64,000 nucleotides of DNA from Limnohabitans sp. 2KL-1 (GTDB lineage Bacteria; Pseudomonadota; Gammaproteobacteria; Burkholderiales; Burkholderiaceae_C). Each line of letters begins with the position of its first letter. Within the stretch, counting starts at the first letter, position 1. Shown piece by piece: positions 37,350-46,062 of this stretch. The position numbers were made by a program, and so were the translations under genes. The stretch spans positions 1 through 64,000 of the forward strand of contig NZ_NESL01000012.1 of NCBI RefSeq assembly GCF_003063435.1. Direction: 5' to 3'. A model generated the notes under the pieces. The model ran no database searches. It was not told the DNA's origin and saw only the letters and a program-made list of their open reading frames with translations.

Positions 37350-37362
37350 ATTTAACTTGACA
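37345..37362. promoter_or_regulatory. PpsR/CrtJ-type box overlapping the bchI -35
   Basis: TGT (37345-37347), 12 bp, ACA (37360-37362). The right arm is the TTGACA (37357-37362) of a possible promoter, with a poor GATGAT -10 after 17 bp (37380-37385). A separate dyad GACAC-N6-GTGTC (37359-37374) overlaps it. Confidence 0.65.
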
Positions 37363-37414
37363 CTTTGCCGTGTCTTTTAGATGATGGCTTGAGAACAGTT
37401 TTGCGGGACGCCCC

Positions 37415-38440
37415 ATGGCATTGACCTTCCCTTTCGCGGCCATCGTTGGTCAAGATGAAATGACCCTCGCCATCCAAGTGGTGGCGGTGGACCCGTCGAT
37501 CGGCGGCGTGCTGGTGCTGGGTGACCGTGGCACCGGCAAATCGACTGCCGTGCGGGCGCTTGCCGACCTGTTGCCACCCATCCAGGTGGTCAAGGGCTGC
37601 CCTTACCGCTGCGACCCGGCCAAACCCGCAGGGGCCTGCCCGGTCTGCAAAGCCCGGGACCCGAAAAGCAAAATCGCCACCGAGCGCCAACCCGTAGCGG
37701 TAGTTGACCTGCCCTTGGGCGCGACCGAAGACCGCGTGGTCGGCGCGCTCGACCTCGAAAAAGCCCTGTCGCAGGGCGTCAAAGAATTCGCGCCCGGCCT
37801 GTTGGCGCAAGCGCACCGGGGCTTTTTGTACATCGACGAAGTCAATCTGCTGGACGACCACTTGGTGGACCTGCTGATTGACGTGGCCGCCTCGGGCGAG
37901 AACCTGGTCGAACGCGAAGGCCTGAGCGTGCGCCACCCCGCCCGCTTTGTGCTGGTGGGCAGCGGCAACCCCGAAGAAGGCGAGCTACGCCCGCAATTGC
38001 TCGACCGCTTTGGCCTGTCGGTGCAGGTGCGCACGCCGCAAGACCTGGCGCTGCGCGTGAGCATCATCAAGCGCCGCGACGCCTTCGACAAAGACCCAGA
38101 GGCCTTCAAGGCGCTGTGGCACAAGGACAACCTGAAGCTGCAAAAGCGCATCCTCAAGGCGCGTGACTTGCTGGACCAGGTGCAGGTCAGCGACGACATG
38201 CTGATGCTGTGCGCCCGCCTGTGCCAGCAACTGGGCACCGACGGCCTGCGCGCCGAGCTCACGCTGCTGCGCGCCACCCGCGCCTATGCCGCGCTGCAAG
38301 GCCACAAAGCGGTGAAGGCCGAACATCTGCAAAGCATGGCCCCGCTGGCCCTGCGCCACCGCCTGCGCCGCAACCCGCTGGACGACACCGACTCAGGCGC
38401 GCGCGTGCAGCGCAGCCTGCAAGAAGTGCTGGCCGCCTGA
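37415..38440 (+). CDS. bchI: Magnesium chelatase ATPase subunit BchI
   Basis: AAA+ motor of Mg-chelatase, which with BchD and BchH inserts Mg2+ in protoporphyrin IX, the first committed step to bacteriochlorophyll. The 341-residue protein has Walker [10 protein letters not shown] (36-44), Walker [14 protein letters not shown], the characteristic insert [10 protein letters not shown]...CPVCKA, and sensor residues. First gene of bchI-bchD-bchO. Confidence 0.97.
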   Translation: MALTFPFAAIVGQDEMTLAIQVVAVDPSIGGVLVLGDRGTGKSTAVRALADLLPPIQVVKGCPYRCDPAKPAGACPVCKARDPKSKIATERQPVAVVDLPLGATEDRVVGALDLEKALSQGVKEFAPGLLAQAHRGFLYIDEVNLLDDHLVDLLIDVAASGENLVEREGLSVRHPARFVLVGSGNPEEGELRPQLLDRFGLSVQVRTPQDLALRVSIIKRRDAFDKDPEAFKALWHKDNLKLQKRILKARDLLDQVQVSDDMLMLCARLCQQLGTDGLRAELTLLRATRAYAALQGHKAVKAEHLQSMAPLALRHRLRRNPLDDTDSGARVQRSLQEVLAA

Positions 38441-38479
38441 GCGCTTGATCAGGCACCCATGTTTGCACTGACTCTCCCC

Positions 38480-38515
38480 TGTAGGAGCAGCGCCCTCGCC
38501 GCGATGGGTGCTCGT
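38480..38515. repeat. REP-like sequence between bchI and bchD
   Basis: The run around tgtaggagcagcgccctcgc-cgcgatggg resembles the tgtaggagc-(inverted GC stem)-cgcgat REP units of Pseudomonas and Xanthomonas. A single copy is seen here; it may be chance or a relic. Confidence 0.3.
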
Positions 38516-38574
38516 GGACACCGCCCCGTTGCACCACAGGCAACGCGCCTGCACAGCCGCTGTTCAGCCACCGC

Positions 38575-40581
38575 ATGACCCGCGAAGCCTCATCCCCTGA
38601 CCCGCTGGAGCGCTGGAACGACGCGCTCACCACGCTGCAGCTGCTGCAAATCGACCCGCACGGTTTTGGCGGCGTGTGCCTGCGCGCACCGCACGGCCCG
38701 GTGCGCGAGCGCTGGCTGCAAGCTTTGATGGGCCTCGGTATCGGCTTGGTCAAAGTGCCCGGATCGGTGGACAGCGAGCGGCTGCTGGGCGGCATCGACC
38801 TGGCCCACACCCTGCAAACCGGGCAGCTGCACAGCCAAGCGGGCTTGCTGCAACAAGCCGACCAAGGGCTGGTGTGCCTGCCGATGGCCGAACGCCTGTC
38901 CCCCGCCCTGTTGGCCCCTTTGGTGCAAGCCCTCGAACAAGGCCAGGTGCCCCCCACGCGCCACAGCGCTGAACCAACGATCACCCGCTTTGGCGTGGTC
39001 GCGCTCGACGAATCCTTGCCTGACGAGCCCGGCGTGGGCGCGGCTTTGGCAGAGCGCCTGGGCGTGTGGCTGGACCTGCACGACCTCTCGCCCAGCGACA
39101 TGCATGTGGGGTGGGCCGATTCAAATACGGGGAGCGATGCACAGACGGATGCGGACAGCGAAGGCCTGCACATCCGGCTCAGCCCTGGCACCCTGGCCCG
39201 CGCCCGCGAGCACCTGCCGCAAGTGCAAGCCACCGACGAGCACATGCAGGCCCTGTGCGCAGCGGCTTTGGGCCTGGGCATCGGCTCCTTGCGCGTGCCC
39301 AGCCTGGCGCTGCGCGTGGCCTGCGGCCATGCGGCGCTGAACGGGCGTAGCGCACTGGACGCCGATGATCTGGGCTTTGCCGCACGCTGCGTGCTCGCGC
39401 CACGCGCCACGCAATGGCCGGCCGAGCCGTCTGCCGAACCAGCGGCCTCTGAAACCGAGCAGCCCGAAGACAACACGCCGCCGCCCCAAGACCCGGGCGA
39501 AGCCCCGGACAAGGACGCTGGACAAAACACTGACGACGCCCAAGACCCTGACCCACCACCCGAACAAAACACCGAACCCAGCGCCGAAGATTTACAGGAA
39601 ATGATGGTCGCCGCCGCCCTGGCCAGTTTGCCGCCGCACATGCTCGACGCGCTGATGACGCGCCAGGGTGCGGCCAGCCACAACACGTCCGGGCGCAGCG
39701 GCCAAACCCGCGCAGGCTCACAGCGAGGTCGCCCCCTGCCCCCGCGCCCGGGCCGCCCCGGCGGTCAAGCGCGCTTGCATGTGCTGGCCACCTTGCGCGC
39801 CGCCGCGCCCAAGCAACGCTTGCGGCAGGCCGCGCCGCTGCATGCGCTGCCCCCATCGAACACACCCAGCCCGGGCACGAAAGCCGCTCGACAAACGAGC
39901 CCTGCAGCGAGCAAGCACAACCCAAGCTCTGCGGATCAAAACCACGCCATCCTGCCGCGTGGCCGCGTGGCCATCCGCGCCGAAGACTTCCACATCCAGC
40001 GCTACCAACAACGCGCCTCCAGCTGCCTGATCCTCGCGCTCGACGCTTCGGGCTCTGCCGCGCTGCAGCGTCTGGCCGAAGCCAAAGGCGCGGTCGAGTT
40101 GCTGCTGCAGCAGTCCTATGCGCGGCGTGACAGCGTGTGCATCGTGGCGTTTCGGGGCGCGCAGGCGCAGCTGCTGCTGCCCATGACGCGCTCGCTGGTG
40201 CGCGCCAAACGCGCCATGACCGGCCTGCCTGGCGGCGGTGGTACCCCGCTGGCCCTGGCCCTCAAAATGGCGCACGAGCAAGCGGCGCAGCTGCAGCGCC
40301 AGGGCGTCACGCCCATCCTGGTGGTGCTGAGCGATGGTCGCGCCAACGTGACCCTGCAAGGCCTGGGCGGCCGCGCCCAAGCGCAAACCGACGCCCAGAG
40401 CTGGGGCCAGCAGTGGCGTCTGAGTGGCCACCGCGCCTTGTGGATCGACACGTCCATGCAGCCCGACGCGCAAGCGCAGCAACTGGCCGCCACCATGGGC
40501 GCGAGCTACCTGCCCATGCCACAGGTGCAGTCGCAACGCATGGCACACGCCATCGAGCGCGTGCGCAGCCCCGGCGCATGA
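38575..40581 (+). CDS. bchD: Magnesium chelatase subunit BchD
   Basis: Platform subunit that joins the BchI ring to BchH. The 668-residue protein has a degenerate AAA+ N-terminal half without a Walker A motif, an acidic proline-rich linker (about 280-340, PEDNTPPPQDPGEAPDKD type), and a C-terminal von Willebrand A domain with the MIDAS motif DASGS (490-494), TGLPGGGGTPL and VLSDGRANV. It starts 134 bp after bchI, an unusually wide gap for the pair. Confidence 0.95.
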   Translation: MTREASSPDPLERWNDALTTLQLLQIDPHGFGGVCLRAPHGPVRERWLQALMGLGIGLVKVPGSVDSERLLGGIDLAHTLQTGQLHSQAGLLQQADQGLVCLPMAERLSPALLAPLVQALEQGQVPPTRHSAEPTITRFGVVALDESLPDEPGVGAALAERLGVWLDLHDLSPSDMHVGWADSNTGSDAQTDADSEGLHIRLSPGTLARAREHLPQVQATDEHMQALCAAALGLGIGSLRVPSLALRVACGHAALNGRSALDADDLGFAARCVLAPRATQWPAEPSAEPAASETEQPEDNTPPPQDPGEAPDKDAGQNTDDAQDPDPPPEQNTEPSAEDLQEMMVAAALASLPPHMLDALMTRQGAASHNTSGRSGQTRAGSQRGRPLPPRPGRPGGQARLHVLATLRAAAPKQRLRQAAPLHALPPSNTPSPGTKAARQTSPAASKHNPSSADQNHAILPRGRVAIRAEDFHIQRYQQRASSCLILALDASGSAALQRLAEAKGAVELLLQQSYARRDSVCIVAFRGAQAQLLLPMTRSLVRAKRAMTGLPGGGGTPLALALKMAHEQAAQLQRQGVTPILVVLSDGRANVTLQGLGGRAQAQTDAQSWGQQWRLSGHRALWIDTSMQPDAQAQQLAATMGASYLPMPQVQSQRMAHAIERVRSPGA

Positions 40582-40587
40582 ACCGCC

Positions 40588-41481
40588 ATGTTTGAAAGTT
40601 TTTACCCCGGCATGTCCTGGGCCGCGCACCAAGCCAACCCCAGCATTTGGCCGCACGCGCAGCACAGCCGCTTGGTGCAAGCGGGCGGTATCCAGTGGCA
40701 TGTGCAGCAGCTGGGCCAAGGCCCCTGCATGCTGCTTTTGCACGGCACAGGCTCGGGCAGCTTCAGCTGGCGTGGCTTGCTGCCCACTTTGGCCCAGCAC
40801 TTCACCGTGGTCGCGCCCGACCTGCCCGGACATGCCTTCACCAGCCGGGGCCCCGAGGGCGCGCTGTCGCTGCCCGGCATGGCCGAGGGCTTGCGCGCAT
40901 TGATGCTGCAACTCAATCTCACGCCGCAGGTCATCGTGGGCCATTCGGCAGGTGCGGCGATTGCCGCACACATGGCGCTGCACTTTGACAGCGTCTCGCG
41001 CAGCACCCTGATCGGTCTGAACCCGGCCTGGTTGCCCTTGCCAGGCGTGGCCTCTTGGCTGTTCGGCCCTGCCGCAAAATTAGCGGCGCTCAACCCGCTC
41101 TCAGCCTGGGCCACCGCCAAGCTGGCGGCCAAACCCGGTGCGGTGGCCGAATGGATCGCACGCACTGGCTCTTCGCTCGACGCGCAAGGGATCGATCTGT
41201 ACACCCGCGTGCTGAGCGACTCGGGCCATGTGCACGGCGTGTTGTCGATGATGGCGGCCTGGCGGCTCAAGCCCTTGGCCGCACGCCTGCACGAGATCCG
41301 CAACCCGGTGTTCATGCACATCGGCGCACAAGACCAAACCGTGCCCCCCGCCTTGGCCGACGAGGCCTGCCAGCGCTTGCCACAAGCGCGTCTGCACGTC
41401 CAAGCGGGCCTGGGTCATCTGGCCCACGAACAGGACCCGGCGGGCACGGCTTCATTCATCCTGCGCAGCTGCGGCATTTGA
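40588..41481 (+). CDS. bchO: BchO, alpha/beta hydrolase of Mg-chelatase clusters
   Basis: A 297-residue alpha/beta hydrolase with LLLHGTGSGSFSWR oxyanion region, nucleophile elbow GHSAG (S120), and late His in GLGHLAHEQD. BchO is always found next to bchID in purple bacteria; its reaction is not established, a role in presenting or editing the Mg-chelatase substrate is assumed. Seven bp after bchD. Confidence 0.93.
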   Translation: MFESFYPGMSWAAHQANPSIWPHAQHSRLVQAGGIQWHVQQLGQGPCMLLLHGTGSGSFSWRGLLPTLAQHFTVVAPDLPGHAFTSRGPEGALSLPGMAEGLRALMLQLNLTPQVIVGHSAGAAIAAHMALHFDSVSRSTLIGLNPAWLPLPGVASWLFGPAAKLAALNPLSAWATAKLAAKPGAVAEWIARTGSSLDAQGIDLYTRVLSDSGHVHGVLSMMAAWRLKPLAARLHEIRNPVFMHIGAQDQTVPPALADEACQRLPQARLHVQAGLGHLAHEQDPAGTASFILRSCGI

Positions 41482-41531
41482 CGCAAATCCACACGCGCTT
41501 TGCGGCGCTGAGTCTGTGGTAGTTTCAATGC

Positions 41532-43010
41532 ATGGTGTTGTCGCTCGATTTTTTGTCTTTGCCTTTGTTGGCGGCTGCGGCGCTGGTGTTCATCAGCGTG
41601 CTGGCCGGGGTGTTTTCGGCCCGCATCGGCTTTTCTTTCCTGCTGATTTTTTTGGTGGTGGGCATTTTGGCCGGGGTCGATGGCCCGGGCGGTCTGGCCT
41701 TTGACGATTTCCGTTTGAGCTTTTGGGTCGGCAACGTGGCCCTGGCCGTGATTTTGCTGGACGGCGGTTTGCGCACCCAGATGGGTACTTTCCGAACGGG
41801 CTTGCGGCCCGCGCTTTTGCTGGCCACGCTGGGCGTGGTGCTGTGCACCGCCATCACGGGTGCGGCAGCGTATTGGCTGCTCGATTTGCCCTGGCCGCTG
41901 GCCTTGCTGGTGGGAGCCATTGTCGGCTCGACCGATGCGGCGGCGGTGTTTTCGCTGCTCAAGTCCTCCGGCGTGCAACTCAACGAACGCGTGGCCGCCA
42001 CGCTGGAGATCGAGTCGGGCATGAACGACCCGATGGCGGTCTACCTCACGCTCACCTTCATTGCCATGGCGCTGGCGGTGGGCGGACCCGGCAGCGCGTC
42101 ACTCGCCTTGTCCGAGGTGCTGCTGTCGCTGCTGCAGCAACTGGGCTGGGGCAGCGTGCTGGGCCTGGGTTGCGGCTGGGCGCTGGCCGAATTGCTCAAA
42201 CGACTGGGCCGGGGCGAAGACGGCGGCGGCGGTATCCGCGCGCTGCTGATTGTGTCGGGCGGGCTCTCGGTATTTGCTTTCACCACCTGGTTGGGTGGCT
42301 CGGGCTTTTTGGCGGTTTACCTGATGGGCGTGGTGGTCGGCAACCGGGCGCGTCGCCAAGTGCGCGCGTCTTTGTCGGCCATGGACGGGTATGCGTGGCT
42401 GTCGCAGGCGGGCATGTTCTTGTTGCTGGGGTTGCTGGTCACGCCCTCCGAGTTGCTGCGCACGCTGTGGCCAGCGCTGGGGGTCTCGCTGGTGCTGATG
42501 TTGGTGGCCCGCCCGATCTCGGTCTGGCTGTGCCTCAAGCCCCTGCACTTTTCGGGGGGAGAAATCACCTTCATCTCCTGGGTGGGCCTGCGCGGCGCGG
42601 TGCCAATTGTGCTGGCGGTGTTTCCGGTCATGGCCGGGGTAGAAGGGGGCAGCATTTACTTCAATGTGGCCTTCACCGTGGTGCTGACCTCGCTGGTGCT
42701 GCAAGGCTCCACCATCGCCTGGAGCGCGCGCCGATTGAACGTGGTGGTGCCCGATCTGGACGACACCGAACACGCCCGTTTGGTGTTTGGCGACTTTGTC
42801 TTGGTGGCCACCACATCCATGGGCGAGTTGTGCGCGTTTTACGGTTTGGACCTGCCCTGCGATGCCGACAAAACCGTGGGCCAATGGCTGGCCGACAGTT
42901 TGCACCGACCGCCCGTGCACGGCGACACGGCGCACCTGGGTCAAGCCGAGATCAGCGTGCGCACCATCCAAGGCAACCGCATCACGCAGGTGGGCATCCG
43001 CATCACCTGA
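41532..43010 (+). CDS. Potassium/proton antiporter, CPA1 (NhaP2/CvrA) family
   Basis: A 492-residue transporter. About 12-13 membrane helices carry the CPA motifs GSTDAAAVFSLL (ND/DD-type helix) and VGLRGAVPIVLAV. A C-terminal cytoplasmic tail (from about 400) looks like the TrkA-C-like part of NhaP2. Such proteins expel K+ in exchange for protons. Nothing ties it to photosynthesis apart from position between bchO and tspO; perhaps it counters the pH or ion effect of light-driven proton pumping. Confidence 0.88.
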   Translation: MVLSLDFLSLPLLAAAALVFISVLAGVFSARIGFSFLLIFLVVGILAGVDGPGGLAFDDFRLSFWVGNVALAVILLDGGLRTQMGTFRTGLRPALLLATLGVVLCTAITGAAAYWLLDLPWPLALLVGAIVGSTDAAAVFSLLKSSGVQLNERVAATLEIESGMNDPMAVYLTLTFIAMALAVGGPGSASLALSEVLLSLLQQLGWGSVLGLGCGWALAELLKRLGRGEDGGGGIRALLIVSGGLSVFAFTTWLGGSGFLAVYLMGVVVGNRARRQVRASLSAMDGYAWLSQAGMFLLLGLLVTPSELLRTLWPALGVSLVLMLVARPISVWLCLKPLHFSGGEITFISWVGLRGAVPIVLAVFPVMAGVEGGSIYFNVAFTVVLTSLVLQGSTIAWSARRLNVVVPDLDDTEHARLVFGDFVLVATTSMGELCAFYGLDLPCDADKTVGQWLADSLHRPPVHGDTAHLGQAEISVRTIQGNRITQVGIRIT

Positions 43011-43038
43011 GGCGGTTTCCAAACGTCCGGTCTGCCGT

Positions 43039-44070
43039 TCAGCGCAGAAACTCGGCCACCGCCTTCAACGACAGCTGTGCCGCTTCTTCCTGCGGCAAAT
43101 GACCGACTTTGGGCCAGGACACCAAACGGCTGCCGGTGATGGCTTGCAGGTAATCGCTGGCATTGCTCACGGGGATCATGGCATCGGCCTCGCCCCAGAC
43201 CAGCAAGGTGGGCGCTCGGATTTGGCGCAGCAGTGGCCCGGGCTCTTGCAGCACGGTTTGCGCCAAACGGTCGAGCATGGCCTGGCGCGCCCCGGGGGCC
43301 AAAATCAAGTCGTGGTAGCGCGTGGTCAAGGCATCGCTGAGCGACTCGGGCTGGGCATAGGCCGCTTGCAAGTTCATGCGTAACAAAGGCTTGGGCAGCA
43401 CATGGCGCATCAGGCCCAGCGTGGCGGGCACGGCCATGGGTTGGCCGTATTCAAAGCCAAAACTGGCAAAACCATCCGGGGCCACCAGCACCAGTTTGTC
43501 GGTGCGCTCGGGGAACTTGGCCGCAAAGGTCCAGGCGATGCGCCCACCCATGGAGTGGCCCACCAGGCTGGCACGGGGCAGACCCAAGTCGTCCAGCAAG
43601 GCGATCAGCAGTTGCAAGCTGCGCTCGTCGCGGTAGTCGTGCGCCGGGTCGGGCGGGCTCAGGCCGCTGCCGGGCAAGTCGATGCGCACCACTCGGTGCG
43701 TGGCGGCCAGACCCTCGGCCCAGGCGTCCCAGGTCTGCAAACTCGAACCAAAGCCGTGCAACAAAACCACCGCTGGGGCATCCGGTGAGGCATCCGGTGG
43801 GACATCAGATGGGGCACCAGATGGAGCACTTTGGGCGGTTCTTTGCGCAGTCCTTTGCTGGGCACCGGGCGGGCCGCTGTCGCGCACATGGAGCTGCCAC
43901 AGCCCCACCTGGTGGATGTCGGCAGGGGCCGCGAGGTAGCGCGCTTCCAACGTGGCGCGCGGCACATCGGGTGTCCACAACCACAGGGACAGCAGCGTCA
44001 AAGCGGTCAGCGCCAGCACGAGCCCGGGCCTCTTCATGCGGCGCAGGCCGCGCGTGTGCATGCGGCGCAA
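43039..44070 (-). CDS. Alpha/beta hydrolase with N-terminal membrane anchor
   Basis: A 343-residue protein; an ATG 11 codons in (44037) is an alternative start directly before the hydrophobic segment (LVLALTALTLLSLWLW). The hydrolase part has VVLLHGFGSSLQTWDAW, nucleophile elbow GHSMGGR and a late His in KVGHLPQEE. Between the anchor and the catalytic core lies a low-complexity stretch (about 70-97, S/P/D/A-rich) made by a short DNA repeat near 43770-43830. Substrate unknown. Convergent with the antiporter. Confidence 0.85.
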   Translation of the reverse strand: MRRMHTRGLRRMKRPGLVLALTALTLLSLWLWTPDVPRATLEARYLAAPADIHQVGLWQLHVRDSGPPGAQQRTAQRTAQSAPSGAPSDVPPDASPDAPAVVLLHGFGSSLQTWDAWAEGLAATHRVVRIDLPGSGLSPPDPAHDYRDERSLQLLIALLDDLGLPRASLVGHSMGGRIAWTFAAKFPERTDKLVLVAPDGFASFGFEYGQPMAVPATLGLMRHVLPKPLLRMNLQAAYAQPESLSDALTTRYHDLILAPGARQAMLDRLAQTVLQEPGPLLRQIRAPTLLVWGEADAMIPVSNASDYLQAITGSRLVSWPKVGHLPQEEAAQLSLKAVAEFLR

Positions 44071-44095
44071 GCCGCTCGCGTGAAATCGGCCATGG

Positions 44096-44275
44096 CTAGA
44101 TGGCGAACATGAGCAGCAGCACCATCTGCAGGCCGTAGATGATCATCAGACCCAGTTTGTAGGTGTCACGCAAAGTGTCCGACAGGCGCTGCATCCGGCG
44201 GTCCAGCCACCAGTAGGCTGCGCCGCACAGACCGGTCATCAACAAAAAAATCGTGGCCATGAGGGAGGCGGGCAT
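44096..44275 (-). CDS. Small membrane protein of 59 residues, unknown function
   Basis: A short gene 28 bp after tspO on the same strand, with a good binding site (ccaggaga, 6 nt before the ATG). It encodes two hydrophobic helices (about 3-23 and 38-58) joined by a charged loop WLDRRMQRLSDTLRDTYK. The family is not recognised. It may be part of the tspO-bchP transcript; two-helix membrane proteins can stabilise pigment or respiratory complexes, but this is speculation. Confidence 0.65.
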   Translation of the reverse strand: MPASLMATIFLLMTGLCGAAYWWLDRRMQRLSDTLRDTYKLGLMIIYGLQMVLLLMFAI

Positions 44276-44303
44276 GGGGACTCTCCTGGTGGGGTTGGGC
44301 GCT

Positions 44304-44795
44304 TTAGGGCTGCGCGCCGAAAGGCCCATTGAGCATCACGGTTTGCACGTTCAGCACGGTGGCGATGCTGACCCAGACCCAATAGGTGATGAGCAGCAAA
44401 CTGGCCCAGCGCGACAGCCGCCACAGGCCCAAAATCAGGGCCAGGATGGACAGCCACAGAAACACCACCTCAAACAGCGCCCAATCGGGGCGCTGCAGCT
44501 TGAAGTACAGCGCGCTCCACAAGATGTTGAGCAGCGCATTCGCACCAAACAGCCACGCCACGCGCCGACGCAAAGCGGGGGTGTCGGCCGCCTGCCAGGC
44601 CAGCCAACCGCTGATGGCGCACAAGGTGAAAATCGTGGTCCAGATCACACCAAACGCGGCGTCAGGTGGTTTCCAGGTCGGGTGCTTGAGCGCGAAGTAC
44701 CACGGCCCCAGATCGGTCAGGGCACCGCCAATGCCCGCCGTGGCATAGCTCAGCGCAAAGGCCACCGCCAAACGGGTGAAAGCTTGTTTGTTCAT
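44304..44795 (-). CDS. tspO: TspO/MBR family tryptophan-rich sensory protein
   Basis: A 163-residue five-helix membrane protein rich in Trp, with the family stretches YFALKHPTWKPPDAAFGVIWTTIF, ANALLNILWSALYF and LLITYWVWVSIATVLN. In Rhodobacter sphaeroides TspO binds tetrapyrroles and lowers expression of PpsR-controlled photosynthesis genes under oxygen. Position after bchP and near ppsR agrees with that. An in-frame ATG at 44810 (five codons upstream) is an alternative start. Confidence 0.92.
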   Translation of the reverse strand: MNKQAFTRLAVAFALSYATAGIGGALTDLGPWYFALKHPTWKPPDAAFGVIWTTIFTLCAISGWLAWQAADTPALRRRVAWLFGANALLNILWSALYFKLQRPDWALFEVVFLWLSILALILGLWRLSRWASLLLITYWVWVSIATVLNVQTVMLNGPFGAQP

Positions 44796-44853
44796 GGGCA
44801 GCATTGTCATCGGACCCAAGCCGCAGGCCCTGTGTCCCAGCGCACCCCAGGCA

Positions 44854-46062
44854 TCACGTTCGCGCCAGACCCAGCAGGTGGGCCATGTCCTTGAGGAAGA
44901 TGCGCACATGGGCCATCGGGTCCTTGCGCGCCAGCTCCTTGTTCATGTAGGACTCAAACGTCAGGCGCTGCACATCACGGTCTTCGCAGATCTTGACGAA
45001 TTTCTCGCGGCGGCGGTCGCTCTGGTACCAGAAGTACTGCATCACGCCCAAGATCCAGAACACCCGACCGTGCTGCTTCATGAAACTCTTGCGGCCCTGT
45101 TTCAGGCAGGCGCTGTCGCCGGTTTTGAGGGCTTGATGGGTGGCCTGCGCCACGCGCCGGGCGCAGTCCATGGCGTAGTAAATGCCTTCACCCGACGACG
45201 GGGCCACCACACCAGCGGCGTCGCCAATCACCACCACGTCTCGGCCGTTGTCCCATTGTGGCAAGGGTTTGAGCGGAATCGGCGCGCCTTCGCGGCGCAA
45301 AGTGGGCGCATGGGTCAGACCCGCAATTTCACGCAAGCGCGCCGTGGCGCTGCGCAACGAGTAACCCTTGTCGGCGCTGCCCATGCCCACGCTCATGGTC
45401 TTGCCGTGCGGGAAGACCCAGCCGTAAAAGTCGGGCGAGACCTCGCCCTGGTAGTAGACGTCGCAGCGCGCTGCGTCATAACCCGGCTGGCCCACGGGCG
45501 ACGCGATGATCTCGTGGTACGCGAAGACGTATTTGGTCTTGTGCGCGTTGGGAATGGCCTGGCGCGCCACTTCCGAGCGTGCACCGTCAGCCCCCACCAC
45601 CATGCGGGTGGACACTTTGACGGGCAGTGCGTGCTCGGCGGCCGCGTGCTCTTTGGGTGTGACCGGGGTGTAGTGCACCCACAACTGACCGCTGTCGTCG
45701 TGCTGCAGCTTGTCAAAAACGGCTTGGCAGCGCACCGCGCCCGACCCGGCAGCACGTTCGCGCAAATATTCGTCAAATTCATCGCGGTCCACCATGCCGA
45801 CAAAGCCGTTGTCGATGGGGATGTCCACCTTGTTGTCGGACGGCGAAATCATTCGGGCGCAACGCACCTTGGCCACCAGCAGGTGGTCAGGGATGTCGAA
45901 GTCCTGGATCAGGCGCGGCGGGATCGCGCCCCCGCAGGGCTTGGTGCGGCCCTGGCGGTCGAGCAACAACACGCGCCATCCCTGGCGCACCAAATCGTGT
46001 GCGGCGGTGGCCCCGGAAGGCCCGCCCCCCACCACGACCACGTCGTAATCGGTCTGGTTCAT
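44854..46062 (-). CDS. bchP: Geranylgeranyl diphosphate/bacteriochlorophyll reductase
   Basis: Reduces the geranylgeranyl tail of bacteriochlorophyll to phytyl. The 402-residue flavoprotein has the FAD motif VVVGGGPSGATAAHDL (9-24), TKPCGGAIPP, and VIGDAAGVVAPSSGEGI, all typical of the ChlP/BchP group. Overlaps the transporter gene upstream by 4 bp, so bchG, the transporter gene and bchP form a coupled unit. Confidence 0.96.
   Translation of the reverse strand: MNQTDYDVVVVGGGPSGATAAHDLVRQGWRVLLLDRQGRTKPCGGAIPPRLIQDFDIPDHLLVAKVRCARMISPSDNKVDIPIDNGFVGMVDRDEFDEYLRERAAGSGAVRCQAVFDKLQHDDSGQLWVHYTPVTPKEHAAAEHALPVKVSTRMVVGADGARSEVARQAIPNAHKTKYVFAYHEIIASPVGQPGYDAARCDVYYQGEVSPDFYGWVFPHGKTMSVGMGSADKGYSLRSATARLREIAGLTHAPTLRREGAPIPLKPLPQWDNGRDVVVIGDAAGVVAPSSGEGIYYAMDCARRVAQATHQALKTGDSACLKQGRKSFMKQHGRVFWILGVMQYFWYQSDRRREKFVKICEDRDVQRLTFESYMNKELARKDPMAHVRIFLKDMAHLLGLART

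Noticed and set aside
37359-37374. FNR-type site over the bchI promoter
   Set aside because: The dyad is GACAC-N6-GTGTC, not TTGAT-N4-ATCAA; it is better explained together with the PpsR-like box.
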